Part shown: positions 27,540-36,327 of the stretch, piece after piece | How positions within the stretch are numbered: the stretch's first letter is position 1 | Layout of the letters: every line of letters begins with the position of its first letter | Origin: Devosia oryzisoli | Lineage (GTDB): Bacteria; Pseudomonadota; Alphaproteobacteria; Rhizobiales; Devosiaceae | DNA: 64,000 bases | Assembly (NCBI RefSeq): GCF_014837245.1 | Contig: NZ_JACYFU010000001.1 | Location: 186,001-250,000 of the forward strand | Direction of reading: 5' to 3' | Made by a program: the position numbers and the translations under genes | Notes under the pieces: model-generated | Databases searched by the model: none | What the model was told of the DNA's origin: nothing | The model's input: the letters and a program-made list of their open reading frames with translations, nothing else

Positions 27540-28915
27540 TATTCGTACTGCTCCCGGAAGCGGCGCACGATGTAGAGCGCGAAGATGTTGAGGCCGAGCG
27601 TCATGACGAAGAGCGTCAGGCCCAGCGCAAAGCCCACCAGCGACTGCGGCCCGGTGAAGTCGGTATCGCCGGTCAGCTGATTGACGATGGATACGGTGAT
27701 GGTGCCCACGGGCTCGAGCGGGTTGAAGCGCAGGATGGGCGCATTGCCTGCGGCCAGCACCACGATCATGGTTTCCCCGACGGCGCGGCTGACGGCGAGG
27801 AGGAAAGCGCCGACGATGCCGGGGAGGGCGGCTGGCAGCAGCACGTTCCGGATCGTCTCCGATTGGGTGGCGCCAAGCCCATAGGCGCCATCACGCAGAG
27901 AACTCGGCACCTGGTTGAGAATGTCGTCGCTGAGCGAGGACACGAAGGGGATGATCATGATGCCCATGACGATGCCCGCGGTCAGGGCGCTCGTCGCGTT
28001 GATGTCGAGCCCGATGAAATTGCCCAGGTCGCGCAGGAAGGGGCCGACAGTTACGAGGGCGAAAAAGCCGAACACGATGGTGGGGATGCCGGCCAGGATT
28101 TCGATGAGCGGCTTGGCGACCGCGCGCAGCCGGGGATGGGCATATTGGCTGAGGTAGATTGCGGCCATCAGGCCCACGGGAACCGCGACGAGCATGGCAA
28201 TGGCCGTGATCATCAGCGTGCCCGTCAGCAGCGGCAAAAGTCCATAGGAGCCGTAGTTGCCGCCATTGGCGGCATTGTTGGGCGCCCAGACGGTGCCGAG
28301 GAAGAAGTCGATCGGGCTGATGAAGGTGAAGAACTTGAAGGCTTCCGTCACCAGCGAGGCGACGATACCCAGTGTGGTCAGAATGGCCACCGCAGAGCAG
28401 GCCAGAAGCATCCAGGAGATGAACTGCTCTACTGCGGTGCGGGCGCGCAGGCGAGCCGTAATGCGGCTGCGGGCGTAGACGAGCGCCGAGCCGCCGGCAA
28501 GGATGGCCAGGACGAGGACGCCGGCAAAGGTCAGGAACTGGAACGAGCGGAGCGCGGCGCCGGCAGCGGCTTCCCAATCGGCGATTTCGCCCGTGGCGCC
28601 GAAGCCTGAGGCCATCGACTGGATGCGCGCAATTTCGGAATTGAGGCCGGCCTGGTCGAGCGACAGGAGAATGTCCTGCGGGATCTGGGCGACGGTGTAG
28701 GAGCGGGTGAGGCCAGGGCCGAAATAGGCCCAGAGCGCCAGAATGAGGAGCGCCGGGATCATCGTCCAGACGGCAACGAAGGACCCGTGATATTGCGGCC
28801 GGGAGTGAACGCGCGTGCCGCCGACCGTGGCCAGGCCCCGGCCCCGGGACCAGCCGGACTGGTAGGCCACGCCGAGCATGATCAGCAACACCGCGGCAAT
28901 GATGAGCGTATTCAT
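27539..28915 (-). CDS. pstC: phosphate ABC transporter permease PstC
   Basis: A 458-residue inner-membrane permease with an extended N-terminal part, as in the alphaproteobacterial long PstC group. It has about eight membrane segments and the coupling loop SLRDGAYGLGATQSETIRNVLLPAALPG. It pairs with PstA. It follows pstS after a 64-base gap that holds a long palindrome. Confidence 0.95.
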   Translation of the reverse strand: MNTLIIAAVLLIMLGVAYQSGWSRGRGLATVGGTRVHSRPQYHGSFVAVWTMIPALLILALWAYFGPGLTRSYTVAQIPQDILLSLDQAGLNSEIARIQSMASGFGATGEIADWEAAAGAALRSFQFLTFAGVLVLAILAGGSALVYARSRITARLRARTAVEQFISWMLLACSAVAILTTLGIVASLVTEAFKFFTFISPIDFFLGTVWAPNNAANGGNYGSYGLLPLLTGTLMITAIAMLVAVPVGLMAAIYLSQYAHPRLRAVAKPLIEILAGIPTIVFGFFALVTVGPFLRDLGNFIGLDINATSALTAGIVMGIMIIPFVSSLSDDILNQVPSSLRDGAYGLGATQSETIRNVLLPAALPGIVGAFLLAVSRAVGETMIVVLAAGNAPILRFNPLEPVGTITVSIVNQLTGDTDFTGPQSLVGFALGLTLFVMTLGLNIFALYIVRRFREQYE

Positions 28916-28943
28916 CGCAGGCCCCGCCAGAAGAATGTGCGAA

Positions 28944-28965
28944 GGGGCGCACCAGCTGGTGCGCC
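28944..28965. promoter_or_regulatory. perfect 22-base palindrome between pstS and pstC
   Basis: The sequence GGGCGCACCAG followed by its exact reverse complement lies 14 bases past the pstS stop. In RNA it forms a strong stem without a T-tract directly after it. Such intercistronic stem-loops behind binding-protein genes often protect the upstream mRNA, so that PstS is made in excess over the membrane subunits; this is inferred here. Confidence 0.75.
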
Positions 28966-28979
28966 CACGCCAGGGTTTT

Positions 28980-29987
28980 TTACTTGCCGGCTTCGAAGTC
29001 GGCGAGTTCTTCAGCGGTCTTGTCGGCCGGCTGCGGGATCAGGCCAGCGGCTTCGAGAATGCCGCCTTCGCCCGAGACGCCTTCGGACAGGAAGTACTGC
29101 ACGTATTCCTCGATGCCCGGGATGGTGCCGATGTGCTGGCCCTTGACGTAGAAGAACAGCGGGCGGCTGACCGGGTATTCACCGGCGGCAACGGTTTCCT
29201 TGGACGGGGTCACGCCACCGACCGTGGCCACCTTGAGGGTGTCCGTGTTCTGCTCGTAGAAGGAGAGCCCGAACACGCCGACGGTGTTGGGGTCGGAAGC
29301 AAGGCGCGCCAGGGTTTCGGTATAGTCACCGGAAATCTCGGTCACGACGTCCTGGCGGTAGGTGGTGCAGGCGTCTTCCGGGGCATCGGCAGGCAGACCC
29401 GCTTCCTCGCACCCAGCGCTGACCATCTTTTCCTGGAAGACTTCGCGCGTGCCGTGATTTGCAGCCGGAACGGCTAGCGCGATCGGCTGATCGGGAAGGT
29501 CAGGGTTGACCTCCTTCCAGGTCTTGTAGGGGTTGTCGACGAGCTTGCCGTCGACGGGAACCTGGGCGGCGATGGCCTTGTAGACGTCGACCGGGGCCAG
29601 CGCGAAATCGGGGCCGTTGGCGGAGGAGGCGAAGACGATGCCGTCAAAGCCGAACTGGATTTCGCGGATATCGGTCACGCCGGCCGCGGTGCAGGCCTCG
29701 CGCTCGGAGTCCTTGATGGGGCGGGAGGCGTTGGCGATGTCGGTGGTGTTCTCCCCAACGCCTTCGCAGAACTGCTTGAGGCCGCCACCCGTGCCGCCCG
29801 AACCGACGACCGGCGTGTTGAACTCGGGGAAGACGGCGCTGAATTCTTCGGCGACGATCGAGGCGAACGGCAGGACCGTGGAGGACCCGGCGATCTGGAT
29901 GGTGTCGCGCGACTGGGCGGAGGCAGCGGTGGTGCCGAACGCGGCGAGCGCGAGGACGGCGGCACTGGCGTAGAGTGCGGTCTTCAT
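28980..29987 (-). CDS. pstS: periplasmic phosphate-binding protein
   Basis: A 335-residue exported protein. The signal peptide runs MKTALYASAAVLALAAFG to a cut near ASAQ. The mature part starts IQIAGSSTVLPFASI and has GSGGTGGGLKQFCEG, which are phosphate-contacting loops of PstS. Later signatures are DIANASRPIKDSE and FYVKGQHIG. It delivers phosphate to PstCA. The start was set at the signal peptide; the frame is open upstream to 30146. A Pho box lies about 110 bases upstream. Confidence 0.96.
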   Translation of the reverse strand: MKTALYASAAVLALAAFGTTAASAQSRDTIQIAGSSTVLPFASIVAEEFSAVFPEFNTPVVGSGGTGGGLKQFCEGVGENTTDIANASRPIKDSEREACTAAGVTDIREIQFGFDGIVFASSANGPDFALAPVDVYKAIAAQVPVDGKLVDNPYKTWKEVNPDLPDQPIALAVPAANHGTREVFQEKMVSAGCEEAGLPADAPEDACTTYRQDVVTEISGDYTETLARLASDPNTVGVFGLSFYEQNTDTLKVATVGGVTPSKETVAAGEYPVSRPLFFYVKGQHIGTIPGIEEYVQYFLSEGVSGEGGILEAAGLIPQPADKTAEELADFEAGK

Positions 29988-30095
29988 GGAATGTCCCTTC
30001 CGGAATTCATCTTCAACATCGGCCACCCCTCTTTTGGGCTGCCCTGTGACGCGGCAGACCATAGGTTCGCGCAACGACGGTTTTATTTCAGTTCG

Positions 30096-30113
30096 ATGAC
30101 CGGTTTGTGACGG
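30096..30113 (-). promoter_or_regulatory. Pho box of the pst operon
   Basis: On the minus strand two seven-base repeats, CCGTCAC and CGGTCAT, are separated by four bases (AAAC). This matches the PhoB-binding arrangement of CTGTCAT repeats. A TAAAAC -10-like box follows after ten bases, as in Pho promoters where the box replaces the -35. It faces pstS. Confidence 0.8.
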
Positions 30114-30230
30114 GCCAAGGTACTCCAAAACAACGCCTTTTGCCATGCCCTGCTGTTTTCATGACAGCGCAGTGTGACTCCCGTTGAATGTCATCTGCCG
30201 TTGCGCACGTGTGCATGAGAGACGCGCTGA

Positions 30231-30986
30231 CTAGCGCAGCAGGGGCCGCAGTTCTGCCTGTACCTTGCGCATCAAGGGGAGGAAGTGCGCGATCATCCGA
30301 GAGGTGGGTGCGCGGGCTGTCTGCGCCCCGATATTGAGCGCCGCTACCACCTTACCCGAGCTGCTGAAAAGCGGCACGGCGATTGAACAGAGGCCCAGCT
30401 CCAGCTCCTGGTCGATGACGGCAAAGCCCTGCGCCGCGACCACGGCGAGTTCGGTGGTGATGGTGGCCAGATCGGCCTTGGTGCGGTCGGTGTAGGCCAC
30501 AAGCTCTGAGCGGTCGAGAATGGCGCGGGCCTCGTCCGCGGGGAGGGCGGCGAGGAGGGTGCGCCCCATCGAGGTGCAATAGGCGGGAAGACGCGCACCC
30601 GGCCCCAGGTTGATCGACATCACCCGCCGGGTGGAGGCGCGGGCCACATAGAGAATGTCGGTGCCTTCCAGCACGGCCGCCGAGGTGCTTTCGCTGGTGG
30701 CGTGGGAGAGTTCCTCGAGAAAGGGCTGGATCAGCTTGGGGAGCGGCGTGGTGGCCAGATAGGAATGCCCGAGCTTGAGCACCCGCGGCGTCAGCTGGAA
30801 GAACTTGCCGTCATAGGTCGCGTAGCCGAGATGGGCGAGCGTCAGCAGGCAGCGCCGCGCGGTGGCGCGCTCGAGCCCGGTGCGCTGGGACACCTCGGTG
30901 ATGGAGAGCCGGGCGTGTTCCTCATCGAAGCACTCGATGACGGCAAGGCCGCGGATCAACCCCTGGATGATGTCGCCTTCGCGCAT
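30231..30986 (-). CDS. IclR-family regulator, PcaR/PobR type
   Basis: A 251-residue regulator. The N-terminal winged helix is SITEVSQRTGLERATARRCLLTL, and the C-terminal effector domain contains the conserved MSINLGPGARLPAYCTSMGRTLLA. This last phrase marks the PcaR/PcaU/PobR subgroup that senses aromatic-acid intermediates such as beta-ketoadipate. No aromatic pathway genes lie nearby, so its targets are elsewhere. The ATG giving MREGDIIQGL matches the family start. Confidence 0.92.
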   Translation of the reverse strand: MREGDIIQGLIRGLAVIECFDEEHARLSITEVSQRTGLERATARRCLLTLAHLGYATYDGKFFQLTPRVLKLGHSYLATTPLPKLIQPFLEELSHATSESTSAAVLEGTDILYVARASTRRVMSINLGPGARLPAYCTSMGRTLLAALPADEARAILDRSELVAYTDRTKADLATITTELAVVAAQGFAVIDQELELGLCSIAVPLFSSSGKVVAALNIGAQTARAPTSRMIAHFLPLMRKVQAELRPLLR

Positions 30987-31110
30987 GCGCCGCCTTTGTC
31001 CTCTTGATCGATGCTTAGCGGGAGACGATTTGCCGGGGAAGGCAAAACGGTGCGCGAACCTGCCCGACACCCCTTTGCCACCGTCCCGTCGCCTGCTATG
31101 AGGCGGACAA

Positions 31111-31186
31111 GGGCCTATAGCTCAATGGTTAGAGCCGACCGCTCATAACGGTCTGGTTCCAGGTTCGAGTCCTGGTGGGCCCACCA
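31111..31186 (+). tRNA. tRNA-Ile2 (anticodon CAT, lysidine-modified)
   Basis: A 76-base cloverleaf with encoded CCA. The acceptor stem pairs GGGCCTA with TGGGCCC, the anticodon stem GACCG/CGGTC encloses CTCATAA, and the T-loop is TTCGAGT. The anticodon CAT could mean Met, but the loop and D-arm closely resemble E. coli ileX. I therefore call it the AUA-reading tRNA-Ile2. The accessory region begins immediately downstream, and tRNA 3' ends are common integration sites. Confidence 0.93.
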
Positions 31187-31485
31187 TGTTGAAGGCGTTA
31201 ATGCGACCAAAAAATGTTGAGTCGATTTGACCCCGGAAAACCGGGCATCGACCAAAAGTCGTGAGTCGATGCGCCACTGATTTGAGAGTCGCTCCTTCAA
31301 TGGGGCGGCTCTCAAATTTTTTGCGCGAGCAGCTTGTTGTCGTGACGTGACCAGAAACCTGAGTCGATTTTTGCAAAAACAACGAGGGTCGAAAATTTCT
31401 GGGTCGCCGCACCGCCCAGACCTGAGTCGCGCTATTTTCGCGACTCCGGTCTTGCTGTTCGTCTCCCTCCGTTCCGGCACCAGCG
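31187..31485. repeat. repeat-rich junction after the tRNA, no gene
   Basis: These 299 bases contain no convincing gene. The octamer GAGTCGAT occurs at 31219, 31263 and 31361, with partial copies GAGTCGC near 31286 and 31424. TGTTGA occurs at the very first base after the tRNA and again at 31216. A short CCCGG hairpin lies near 31230. This could be the scar or end of an integrated element, but no integrase is encoded here. Confidence 0.5.
31280..31322 (+). terminator. hairpin with T-tract downstream of the tRNA
   Basis: ATTTGAGAGTCGC and GCGGCTCTCAAAT can pair around a loop of about 12 bases, followed by TTTTTT. It would terminate plus-strand transcription entering from the tRNA gene. Confidence 0.6.
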
Positions 31486-32859
31486 CTATCCGGTTACTTT
31501 TGGTACGCGAAGCATCTGGCCTGCGTAGATACGGTTGGGATCGACGATCTTGCTGCGGTTGGCCTGAAGGATGAGATCGGACATATCCGCCTTGCCATAG
31601 ACCTGTTGCGCGATCTTTCTGAGGCCATCACCCTTCTGCACTTGGTAGAGATCGAAGGGTCCGATGTCCTTTTCTTCGCCGACACCGAGGACGTCAGGGT
31701 CAAGCGCATCCAGTTGTGCGGCCACCTGCTTCAGGGTAGCGGGGCGATATGCTTCCTTTTCTGGCAGCCGTTCCGCCTGTTCCTTCCAACGACGCTGAGC
31801 CGTGACGCTAACCTCGTGCAACGCGGCGGGTCCCGGCATGCGATCGGCTTCGGGCAACCGATCGAGGATGATGCCGATCGGGTTGAATCCAGGCTTGTCC
31901 TCGGTATTCGCAAGGTGCTCGAGGTGGTTCGGCATCAACTCATAGATCCTGGAAGACGGGGAACTGTCCAGATCGAGGCCGGCCCTCCGTGCACCGTCCC
32001 AGATCCAGTCCAGCGCCTGATCGGACAGGCCCCTACGCGACCCTCCGCCCCCGACCGACCCGTGAACGCCGGGGAACCAAACCTGCTGGTAAGGGGCGTC
32101 CGCGGATGTCGGATCGGCACCGACCGACTGGTTGAGTTGATCGATGTTGTCCCACAGGGTAGGAGCGAAATCCTTCTTGCGCTCGTCGATCGCAACGGCG
32201 TGTCGGGCGCTTTCCACCAGCGACGATAGGCTGACGTCGTGGAACTCATGCTCGCGATTGAAGCGACCAGCTCCCAGGATATAGCCCGGAATACCGAGGG
32301 CACCTACGGTATCCCAGACGCCGAGGTACTTCACCTTCAGCTTGGGAAGCGTGCCGGCGCTGTAGCCCGGCACGTTGGCTGCACGCCATTCGTCCTCGTC
32401 GTCCGAGACACAGATGTCCGGCGAGCAGTCCCGCCTGAACGCCATCACCTCCTGCTTGAATGCAGGATCGTCGGAACGTCGCTTGTAGAGTTCGACCGCG
32501 TCGTTCGCCCTGCCGGCACTATGCCGGCTGAGGATGCCGCACGTTCCGAGCAGGCCGACGAAAGAACGAGCCGTATAGGCTCCACGCGAGAAGCCGAAGA
32601 CGTAAATCTCGTCGCCGGGCGTGTGGTTGAAGATCAGGAAGCGATACCCGTCGCTCAGGTTCTTCACCAGACCCTGCCCGAACATGCCGCCCTGGAACGT
32701 CTCGCCCTCTTCGGTGCCGACACCCTCGTCATAGAAGATGACCTGAGCAGTGTCTCCGGCATAAGGCAGAACGCTCTCCGCAGTGAAAAGGACGTTCGTC
32801 GGATTCGGAGCATCCAGACGATTCCAGCTCCCGTCGAAGCAAAATACCAGTCGTTTCAA
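31486..32859 (-). CDS. DUF2235 alpha/beta hydrolase with C-terminal LysM
   Basis: A 457-residue protein. The first 340 residues match DUF2235, the family of Tle1-type phospholipases: LVFCFDGSWNRLDAPNPTNV at the start, the nucleophile elbow GFSRGAYTARS near residue 95, and VKYLGVWDTVGALG. His and Asp of the triad are probably in the SARHAVAIDERKKDF region and later. Residues 405-455 form a LysM domain (YQVQKGDGLRKIAQQVYG ... AGQMLRVP), which binds cell-wall glycans. No signal peptide is seen. Possible roles are an effector or a defence lipase. It is the last gene of a minus-strand cluster. Confidence 0.85.
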   Translation of the reverse strand: MKRLVFCFDGSWNRLDAPNPTNVLFTAESVLPYAGDTAQVIFYDEGVGTEEGETFQGGMFGQGLVKNLSDGYRFLIFNHTPGDEIYVFGFSRGAYTARSFVGLLGTCGILSRHSAGRANDAVELYKRRSDDPAFKQEVMAFRRDCSPDICVSDDEDEWRAANVPGYSAGTLPKLKVKYLGVWDTVGALGIPGYILGAGRFNREHEFHDVSLSSLVESARHAVAIDERKKDFAPTLWDNIDQLNQSVGADPTSADAPYQQVWFPGVHGSVGGGGSRRGLSDQALDWIWDGARRAGLDLDSSPSSRIYELMPNHLEHLANTEDKPGFNPIGIILDRLPEADRMPGPAALHEVSVTAQRRWKEQAERLPEKEAYRPATLKQVAAQLDALDPDVLGVGEEKDIGPFDLYQVQKGDGLRKIAQQVYGKADMSDLILQANRSKIVDPNRIYAGQMLRVPKVTG

Positions 32860-32975
32860 GTTCAGTTCCTCCCTGTAAATTCTCTAAGTACCGCTCACCG
32901 CACTGTTTACGTCCCGCCCTGTCGGCCATCCTGATGATCTCGTCCCCTAAGCCTCAGCCGAGATAGTTCACCAGT

Positions 32976-34943
32976 CTAGGTCAGCAGGTTGTTGTAGACG
33001 TCGAAGACCTTCTGGGCGCGATCTAGGGTGGCCGTCACGGGCTGCCCCTTGCCGTCGAGAAGCTTCGGGTTGCGGATCAACCAGGATGCCGGGGTGTAGT
33101 GGTCGAACTCCGCCACCGTCGCCGGCATCAACGCGAACAGCGCATCAGCCTGCTTCACGAGGCGCGCGGTCGGCGGGGTCGTGGAAGCGAGGCGGTCCTT
33201 GGTGATCTTATTAGCATCTTCCAGGCCGTAGGCACCGTTCAGGATCGAGGCGAAGACCTCCGGCTCGAACATATCTTCGATATCGGCTTCAGGACGTTCG
33301 AGAAAATCGGCCATGGTATAGAGATGTCCGGCCCTAAGCACGGCGGAGCGCTTCATGTCATCGATCTTGCGCTTGTCGCCGTTCGCCTCGTCCGAGAGCA
33401 CCGCGACCTGCAGCTCGTTGCCCGAGAACAACGAGATGAACGGGCGGATCTTGTCGATACCGCCAGCCGGGCACATGGTCCACTTCTGGTCGAGACCGAC
33501 GCGACCCCGTCGCTTCAGCGCGTCCGAAAGCGCTTGGATATAGAGAATGTCCCCGGGCCCCTCCACCAGCAGCGTGTGCTTACCGACGAAGAGCGACTGG
33601 GAGATCTCATACCCTAGAGCTCCCTGGAGTGGGAAGATGGTGTCCGGATCGCGGGACAGCACGTCGCTGCGGACCTTCGTTCCCAAGGGTAAGCGCCGCG
33701 GACCCTTCATCTCGATCTGGTCCTCGACGATGCGCACCGACGCAAGATCGTCAGCGGGGACCATGAAGGGCGAGTGGGTGGAGAAGACGATCTGGTGGTG
33801 CGGCGCCAGCTTCTCGTCGAAGAAGCGAAGCAGGTCCGCTTGCGCCTTGCCGTGTAGGGTCAGGCCGGGTTCGTCGAGAAGAAGGACGACAGGCGTATCC
33901 TCGTCCTTGACCTGCGCGAACTTGACCAGGAAAGAGAAGAACCAGACGAAGCCGGCACTGCGCTCCGAGAACGGCGTATCGACGCGATGCAGCGCGTTGT
34001 TTATGCGGGCCCACGCGATGGTGCCGGCATTGAGCGGTTCGGGGTCGCCGGACCGGGCCTGCTCCACGCGCACGTTGACGCTGAGATCCGGATTCTGCGT
34101 CCAGTACTCCAGGATCTGGTCGGTGATATTGTTGGAAGCGGCCTGGAGACGGGCGTTGAAGGTCTCGTAGGTGGTCTCGTTGGTGATGTCCTCGATCGAC
34201 ACGCCGGCATAACTCAAGAACTCGGCGAAGAGCTTTTTTCCCTTGTGCTGCTCCTGGTCGATGGTCTCGTTGGCGATCAACTTCCGGGTCTGTTCCAGCT
34301 GGATCGCCCCGTCCATCCGGTCATATGAGGAGAAGTACATGAACTTCGGCAACATGCTCCTGATCAGGTTGTCGACCTGCGTCTTGACGGAACCGTGCTT
34401 GGCCAGATGCGCTTTCAGAAGCTGCTGGCGTTCCGACAGCGACGTCAATGCATTCAACTTCTCGATGAGCTGCGAGGTGGTGCCCACCGGGCCGATGACC
34501 GAGACTTCGGCTTCGTCGAGCTGAAAGCTGCCGTACAGCCATTTGATTGCGGTGCTGTAGTCGATATCGGCTTCGACTTCGGGCTGCTTGGATCCGTAAC
34601 GCCGGAAGATGCGGACCTTCTCGTCGGTGACCACCCCCTTGCCGACTTGAGCTGCGACACGGGCGAGTTCCCCAGCGCTCAACTGCCATGTGGTCGAAAT
34701 AGCGACCGCGTCCTCGTCGGTGTGGCGTTCTGCATACTGTGTGAGGAGACGGCGGGGGTAATCGCGCTCCTTGTCCAGGCGCGCCGGGGTGGATGCATGG
34801 GGGTTCAAGGCGGCCAAAGCCAAGAGGACAGCGCTCTTCCCCGCCTCATTCTTGCCGACCAGGCACGTCACCGGAGCCAAGTCGAACTCTTCGCTATCGT
34901 CGACGGACCGAAAGTTGGTCACATGGGCACCGACCAGAAGCAT
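32976..34943 (-). CDS. OLD-family nuclease (SMC-like ATPase plus TOPRIM)
   Basis: A 655-residue protein. The start was placed at MLLVGAHVTNFRSV, which has GGAGGACG upstream, rather than 26 codons earlier. Walker A is GKNEAGKS at 30-37. A helical middle follows, then a signature-like SAGFVWFFSFL and Walker B VVLLLDEPGLTLHG near 355. The C-terminal half has TOPRIM signatures LLVEGPGDILYI near 459 and VLSDEANGD near 516. This is the overcoming-lysogenization-defect architecture, shared with GajA of the Gabija system. No UvrD-like GajB partner lies beside it. Confidence 0.9.
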   Translation of the reverse strand: MLLVGAHVTNFRSVDDSEEFDLAPVTCLVGKNEAGKSAVLLALAALNPHASTPARLDKERDYPRRLLTQYAERHTDEDAVAISTTWQLSAGELARVAAQVGKGVVTDEKVRIFRRYGSKQPEVEADIDYSTAIKWLYGSFQLDEAEVSVIGPVGTTSQLIEKLNALTSLSERQQLLKAHLAKHGSVKTQVDNLIRSMLPKFMYFSSYDRMDGAIQLEQTRKLIANETIDQEQHKGKKLFAEFLSYAGVSIEDITNETTYETFNARLQAASNNITDQILEYWTQNPDLSVNVRVEQARSGDPEPLNAGTIAWARINNALHRVDTPFSERSAGFVWFFSFLVKFAQVKDEDTPVVLLLDEPGLTLHGKAQADLLRFFDEKLAPHHQIVFSTHSPFMVPADDLASVRIVEDQIEMKGPRRLPLGTKVRSDVLSRDPDTIFPLQGALGYEISQSLFVGKHTLLVEGPGDILYIQALSDALKRRGRVGLDQKWTMCPAGGIDKIRPFISLFSGNELQVAVLSDEANGDKRKIDDMKRSAVLRAGHLYTMADFLERPEADIEDMFEPEVFASILNGAYGLEDANKITKDRLASTTPPTARLVKQADALFALMPATVAEFDHYTPASWLIRNPKLLDGKGQPVTATLDRAQKVFDVYNNLLT

Positions 34944-35131
34944 AGTAGTCGTCCTCCAAAGCAGACAGCTCGGAACGGCTTCATCTTCATCGATCCAGCC
35001 GAATACATCAGACTTAAGCACACACAGCTATCCACGCAATCGCAGGGAGCCCCAATCCACAACCGCCGTTGCTACCTTAAACCTCCAGGTCTCGATATCC
35101 TGGGTCGGTACATGACGATACGGAGGTGGCT

Positions 35132-35632
35132 TCAGCTTGCCTGGAATCGGTATTCCATGGGCAAGGCGGGCCTCGGCGCATGCACCGGTTGACCAGACCT
35201 GCGCACCATCGCAACCGCAAGGAAGGCGATCTCGTGCGCCGTCCCATCAAGGGCCTGCACGGTGGGCACCCGAAAGGGGCCGACCTGATGATACCGAGCC
35301 TTGATGTAGTTGCTGTCGGTGTCGATCATCTCGAGGACGTTCAGGTCTTGGGGCTCGTTGAGGCCGAACCCTACAAGGTTGCACGCACAGGCCAGTTTGA
35401 TGAAGCCGTGGCCTAGGCGCCGTAGCTGGTCCTCGGTTTTGCCTGCCGATATCAGCGCAGCCTTCATGTAGAGCTCGATGCCGTGGTAGTACAGGTAGCG
35501 CGTGGGATCACCCGACCACCCGCCTACGCCCTTCAGTTCTCGAGCAAGAAGCTGTGCCCCTGCACGGTAGGCTTCCGCCTTGTTCAAGAAACCGATGGGT
35601 GTGGTGGCGGTAAACTGTTCGGTCACGACCAA
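35132..35632 (-). CDS. HEPN-like helical protein
   Basis: A 166-residue protein with a GTG start that overlaps the upstream gene by 10 bases, so the two are translationally linked. The segment YLYYHGIELYMKAALISAG followed by LGHGFIKLACA resembles the helical pattern of HEPN domains (LeLxxKaxL then gHxLxxL). The canonical RNase motif R-x4-6-H is not clearly present. HEPN proteins are frequent in toxin and defence loci. The family assignment is tentative. Confidence 0.5.
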   Translation of the reverse strand: MVVTEQFTATTPIGFLNKAEAYRAGAQLLARELKGVGGWSGDPTRYLYYHGIELYMKAALISAGKTEDQLRRLGHGFIKLACACNLVGFGLNEPQDLNVLEMIDTDSNYIKARYHQVGPFRVPTVQALDGTAHEIAFLAVAMVRRSGQPVHAPRPALPMEYRFQAS

Positions 35633-36231
35633 TCCCGGTCGACGTCTACATTCTCTACCTCTAGGTGAAGGGCCAGCGCCCCGATCGCCGGTATGACATC
35701 CGATTCGCAGGGACGCAGGTGGGAGCCGGTGCCGAGCGTCAACGCCTCAACAATATCGTCCTCGCCCATATCGGCATAAACCACCTCCTTCACCCTGGAG
35801 GACCCATCCAGGAGAACGAAAACGGGCAGCGGCTCACCCGGCGTCAATTCGTTGCGCCACCCGCAGTACAGTGTGGTGCAGTCGCTCCGTCTCCCGACGC
35901 GACCGAACGTCCGGCGCACGCGCTGGGCCACTCCCCAATCGGTAACCTGGTGCCAGAGGAGATCGCCGACTGGCAGGACCGGAGTCATACCGCTGCGAGG
36001 TACGCGACCTCTCGCCGCGATGCGGAATAGAAGTATGTCGCACGCCTCTCCAAGAGCGGAGGACAGTTGCCTCCAACGGTACCGCACGACCGCCTTGAAG
36101 GTTAAGGCGATAACTACCCTGCGGTCCTCACGGCCATAATCGTTCTCGAACAGCAGCGTTTCGAACAGCGGCCTTGTAAACAGTACGCGGTCCATTCTTC
36201 GTCCCAGCGGCTCATGTCGACTCTGGCTCAT
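35623..36231 (-). CDS. unknown protein in putative defence cluster
   Basis: A 202-residue protein I do not recognise. It is rich in Arg and beta-prone stretches and has no signal peptide or membrane segment. The sequence includes TTLYCGWRNELTPGEPLPVFVLLDG, and the end is acidic (VENVDVDRDW). It overlaps the HEPN-like gene, which suggests joint function. A second ATG 12 codons in is a possible start. Confidence 0.5.
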   Translation of the reverse strand: MSQSRHEPLGRRMDRVLFTRPLFETLLFENDYGREDRRVVIALTFKAVVRYRWRQLSSALGEACDILLFRIAARGRVPRSGMTPVLPVGDLLWHQVTDWGVAQRVRRTFGRVGRRSDCTTLYCGWRNELTPGEPLPVFVLLDGSSRVKEVVYADMGEDDIVEALTLGTGSHLRPCESDVIPAIGALALHLEVENVDVDRDWS

Positions 36232-36327
36232 GGATCGAGGCTACGCGTCGACCCCGCTGCACGCAAACACTGACGAACTGTATCCCCAAGACGAAACGAC
36301 CTCCTGGGCGGACAGCGGGAATCCTCC

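Noticed and set aside
31111..31186. Calling the tRNA a methionine tRNA because of its CAT anticodon
   Set aside because: The anticodon loop CTCATAA and D-arm resemble ileX-type tRNA-Ile2, whose C34 is converted to lysidine.
32976..34943. Calling the OLD nuclease a Gabija GajA
   Set aside because: No GajB-like UvrD helicase is encoded next to it.
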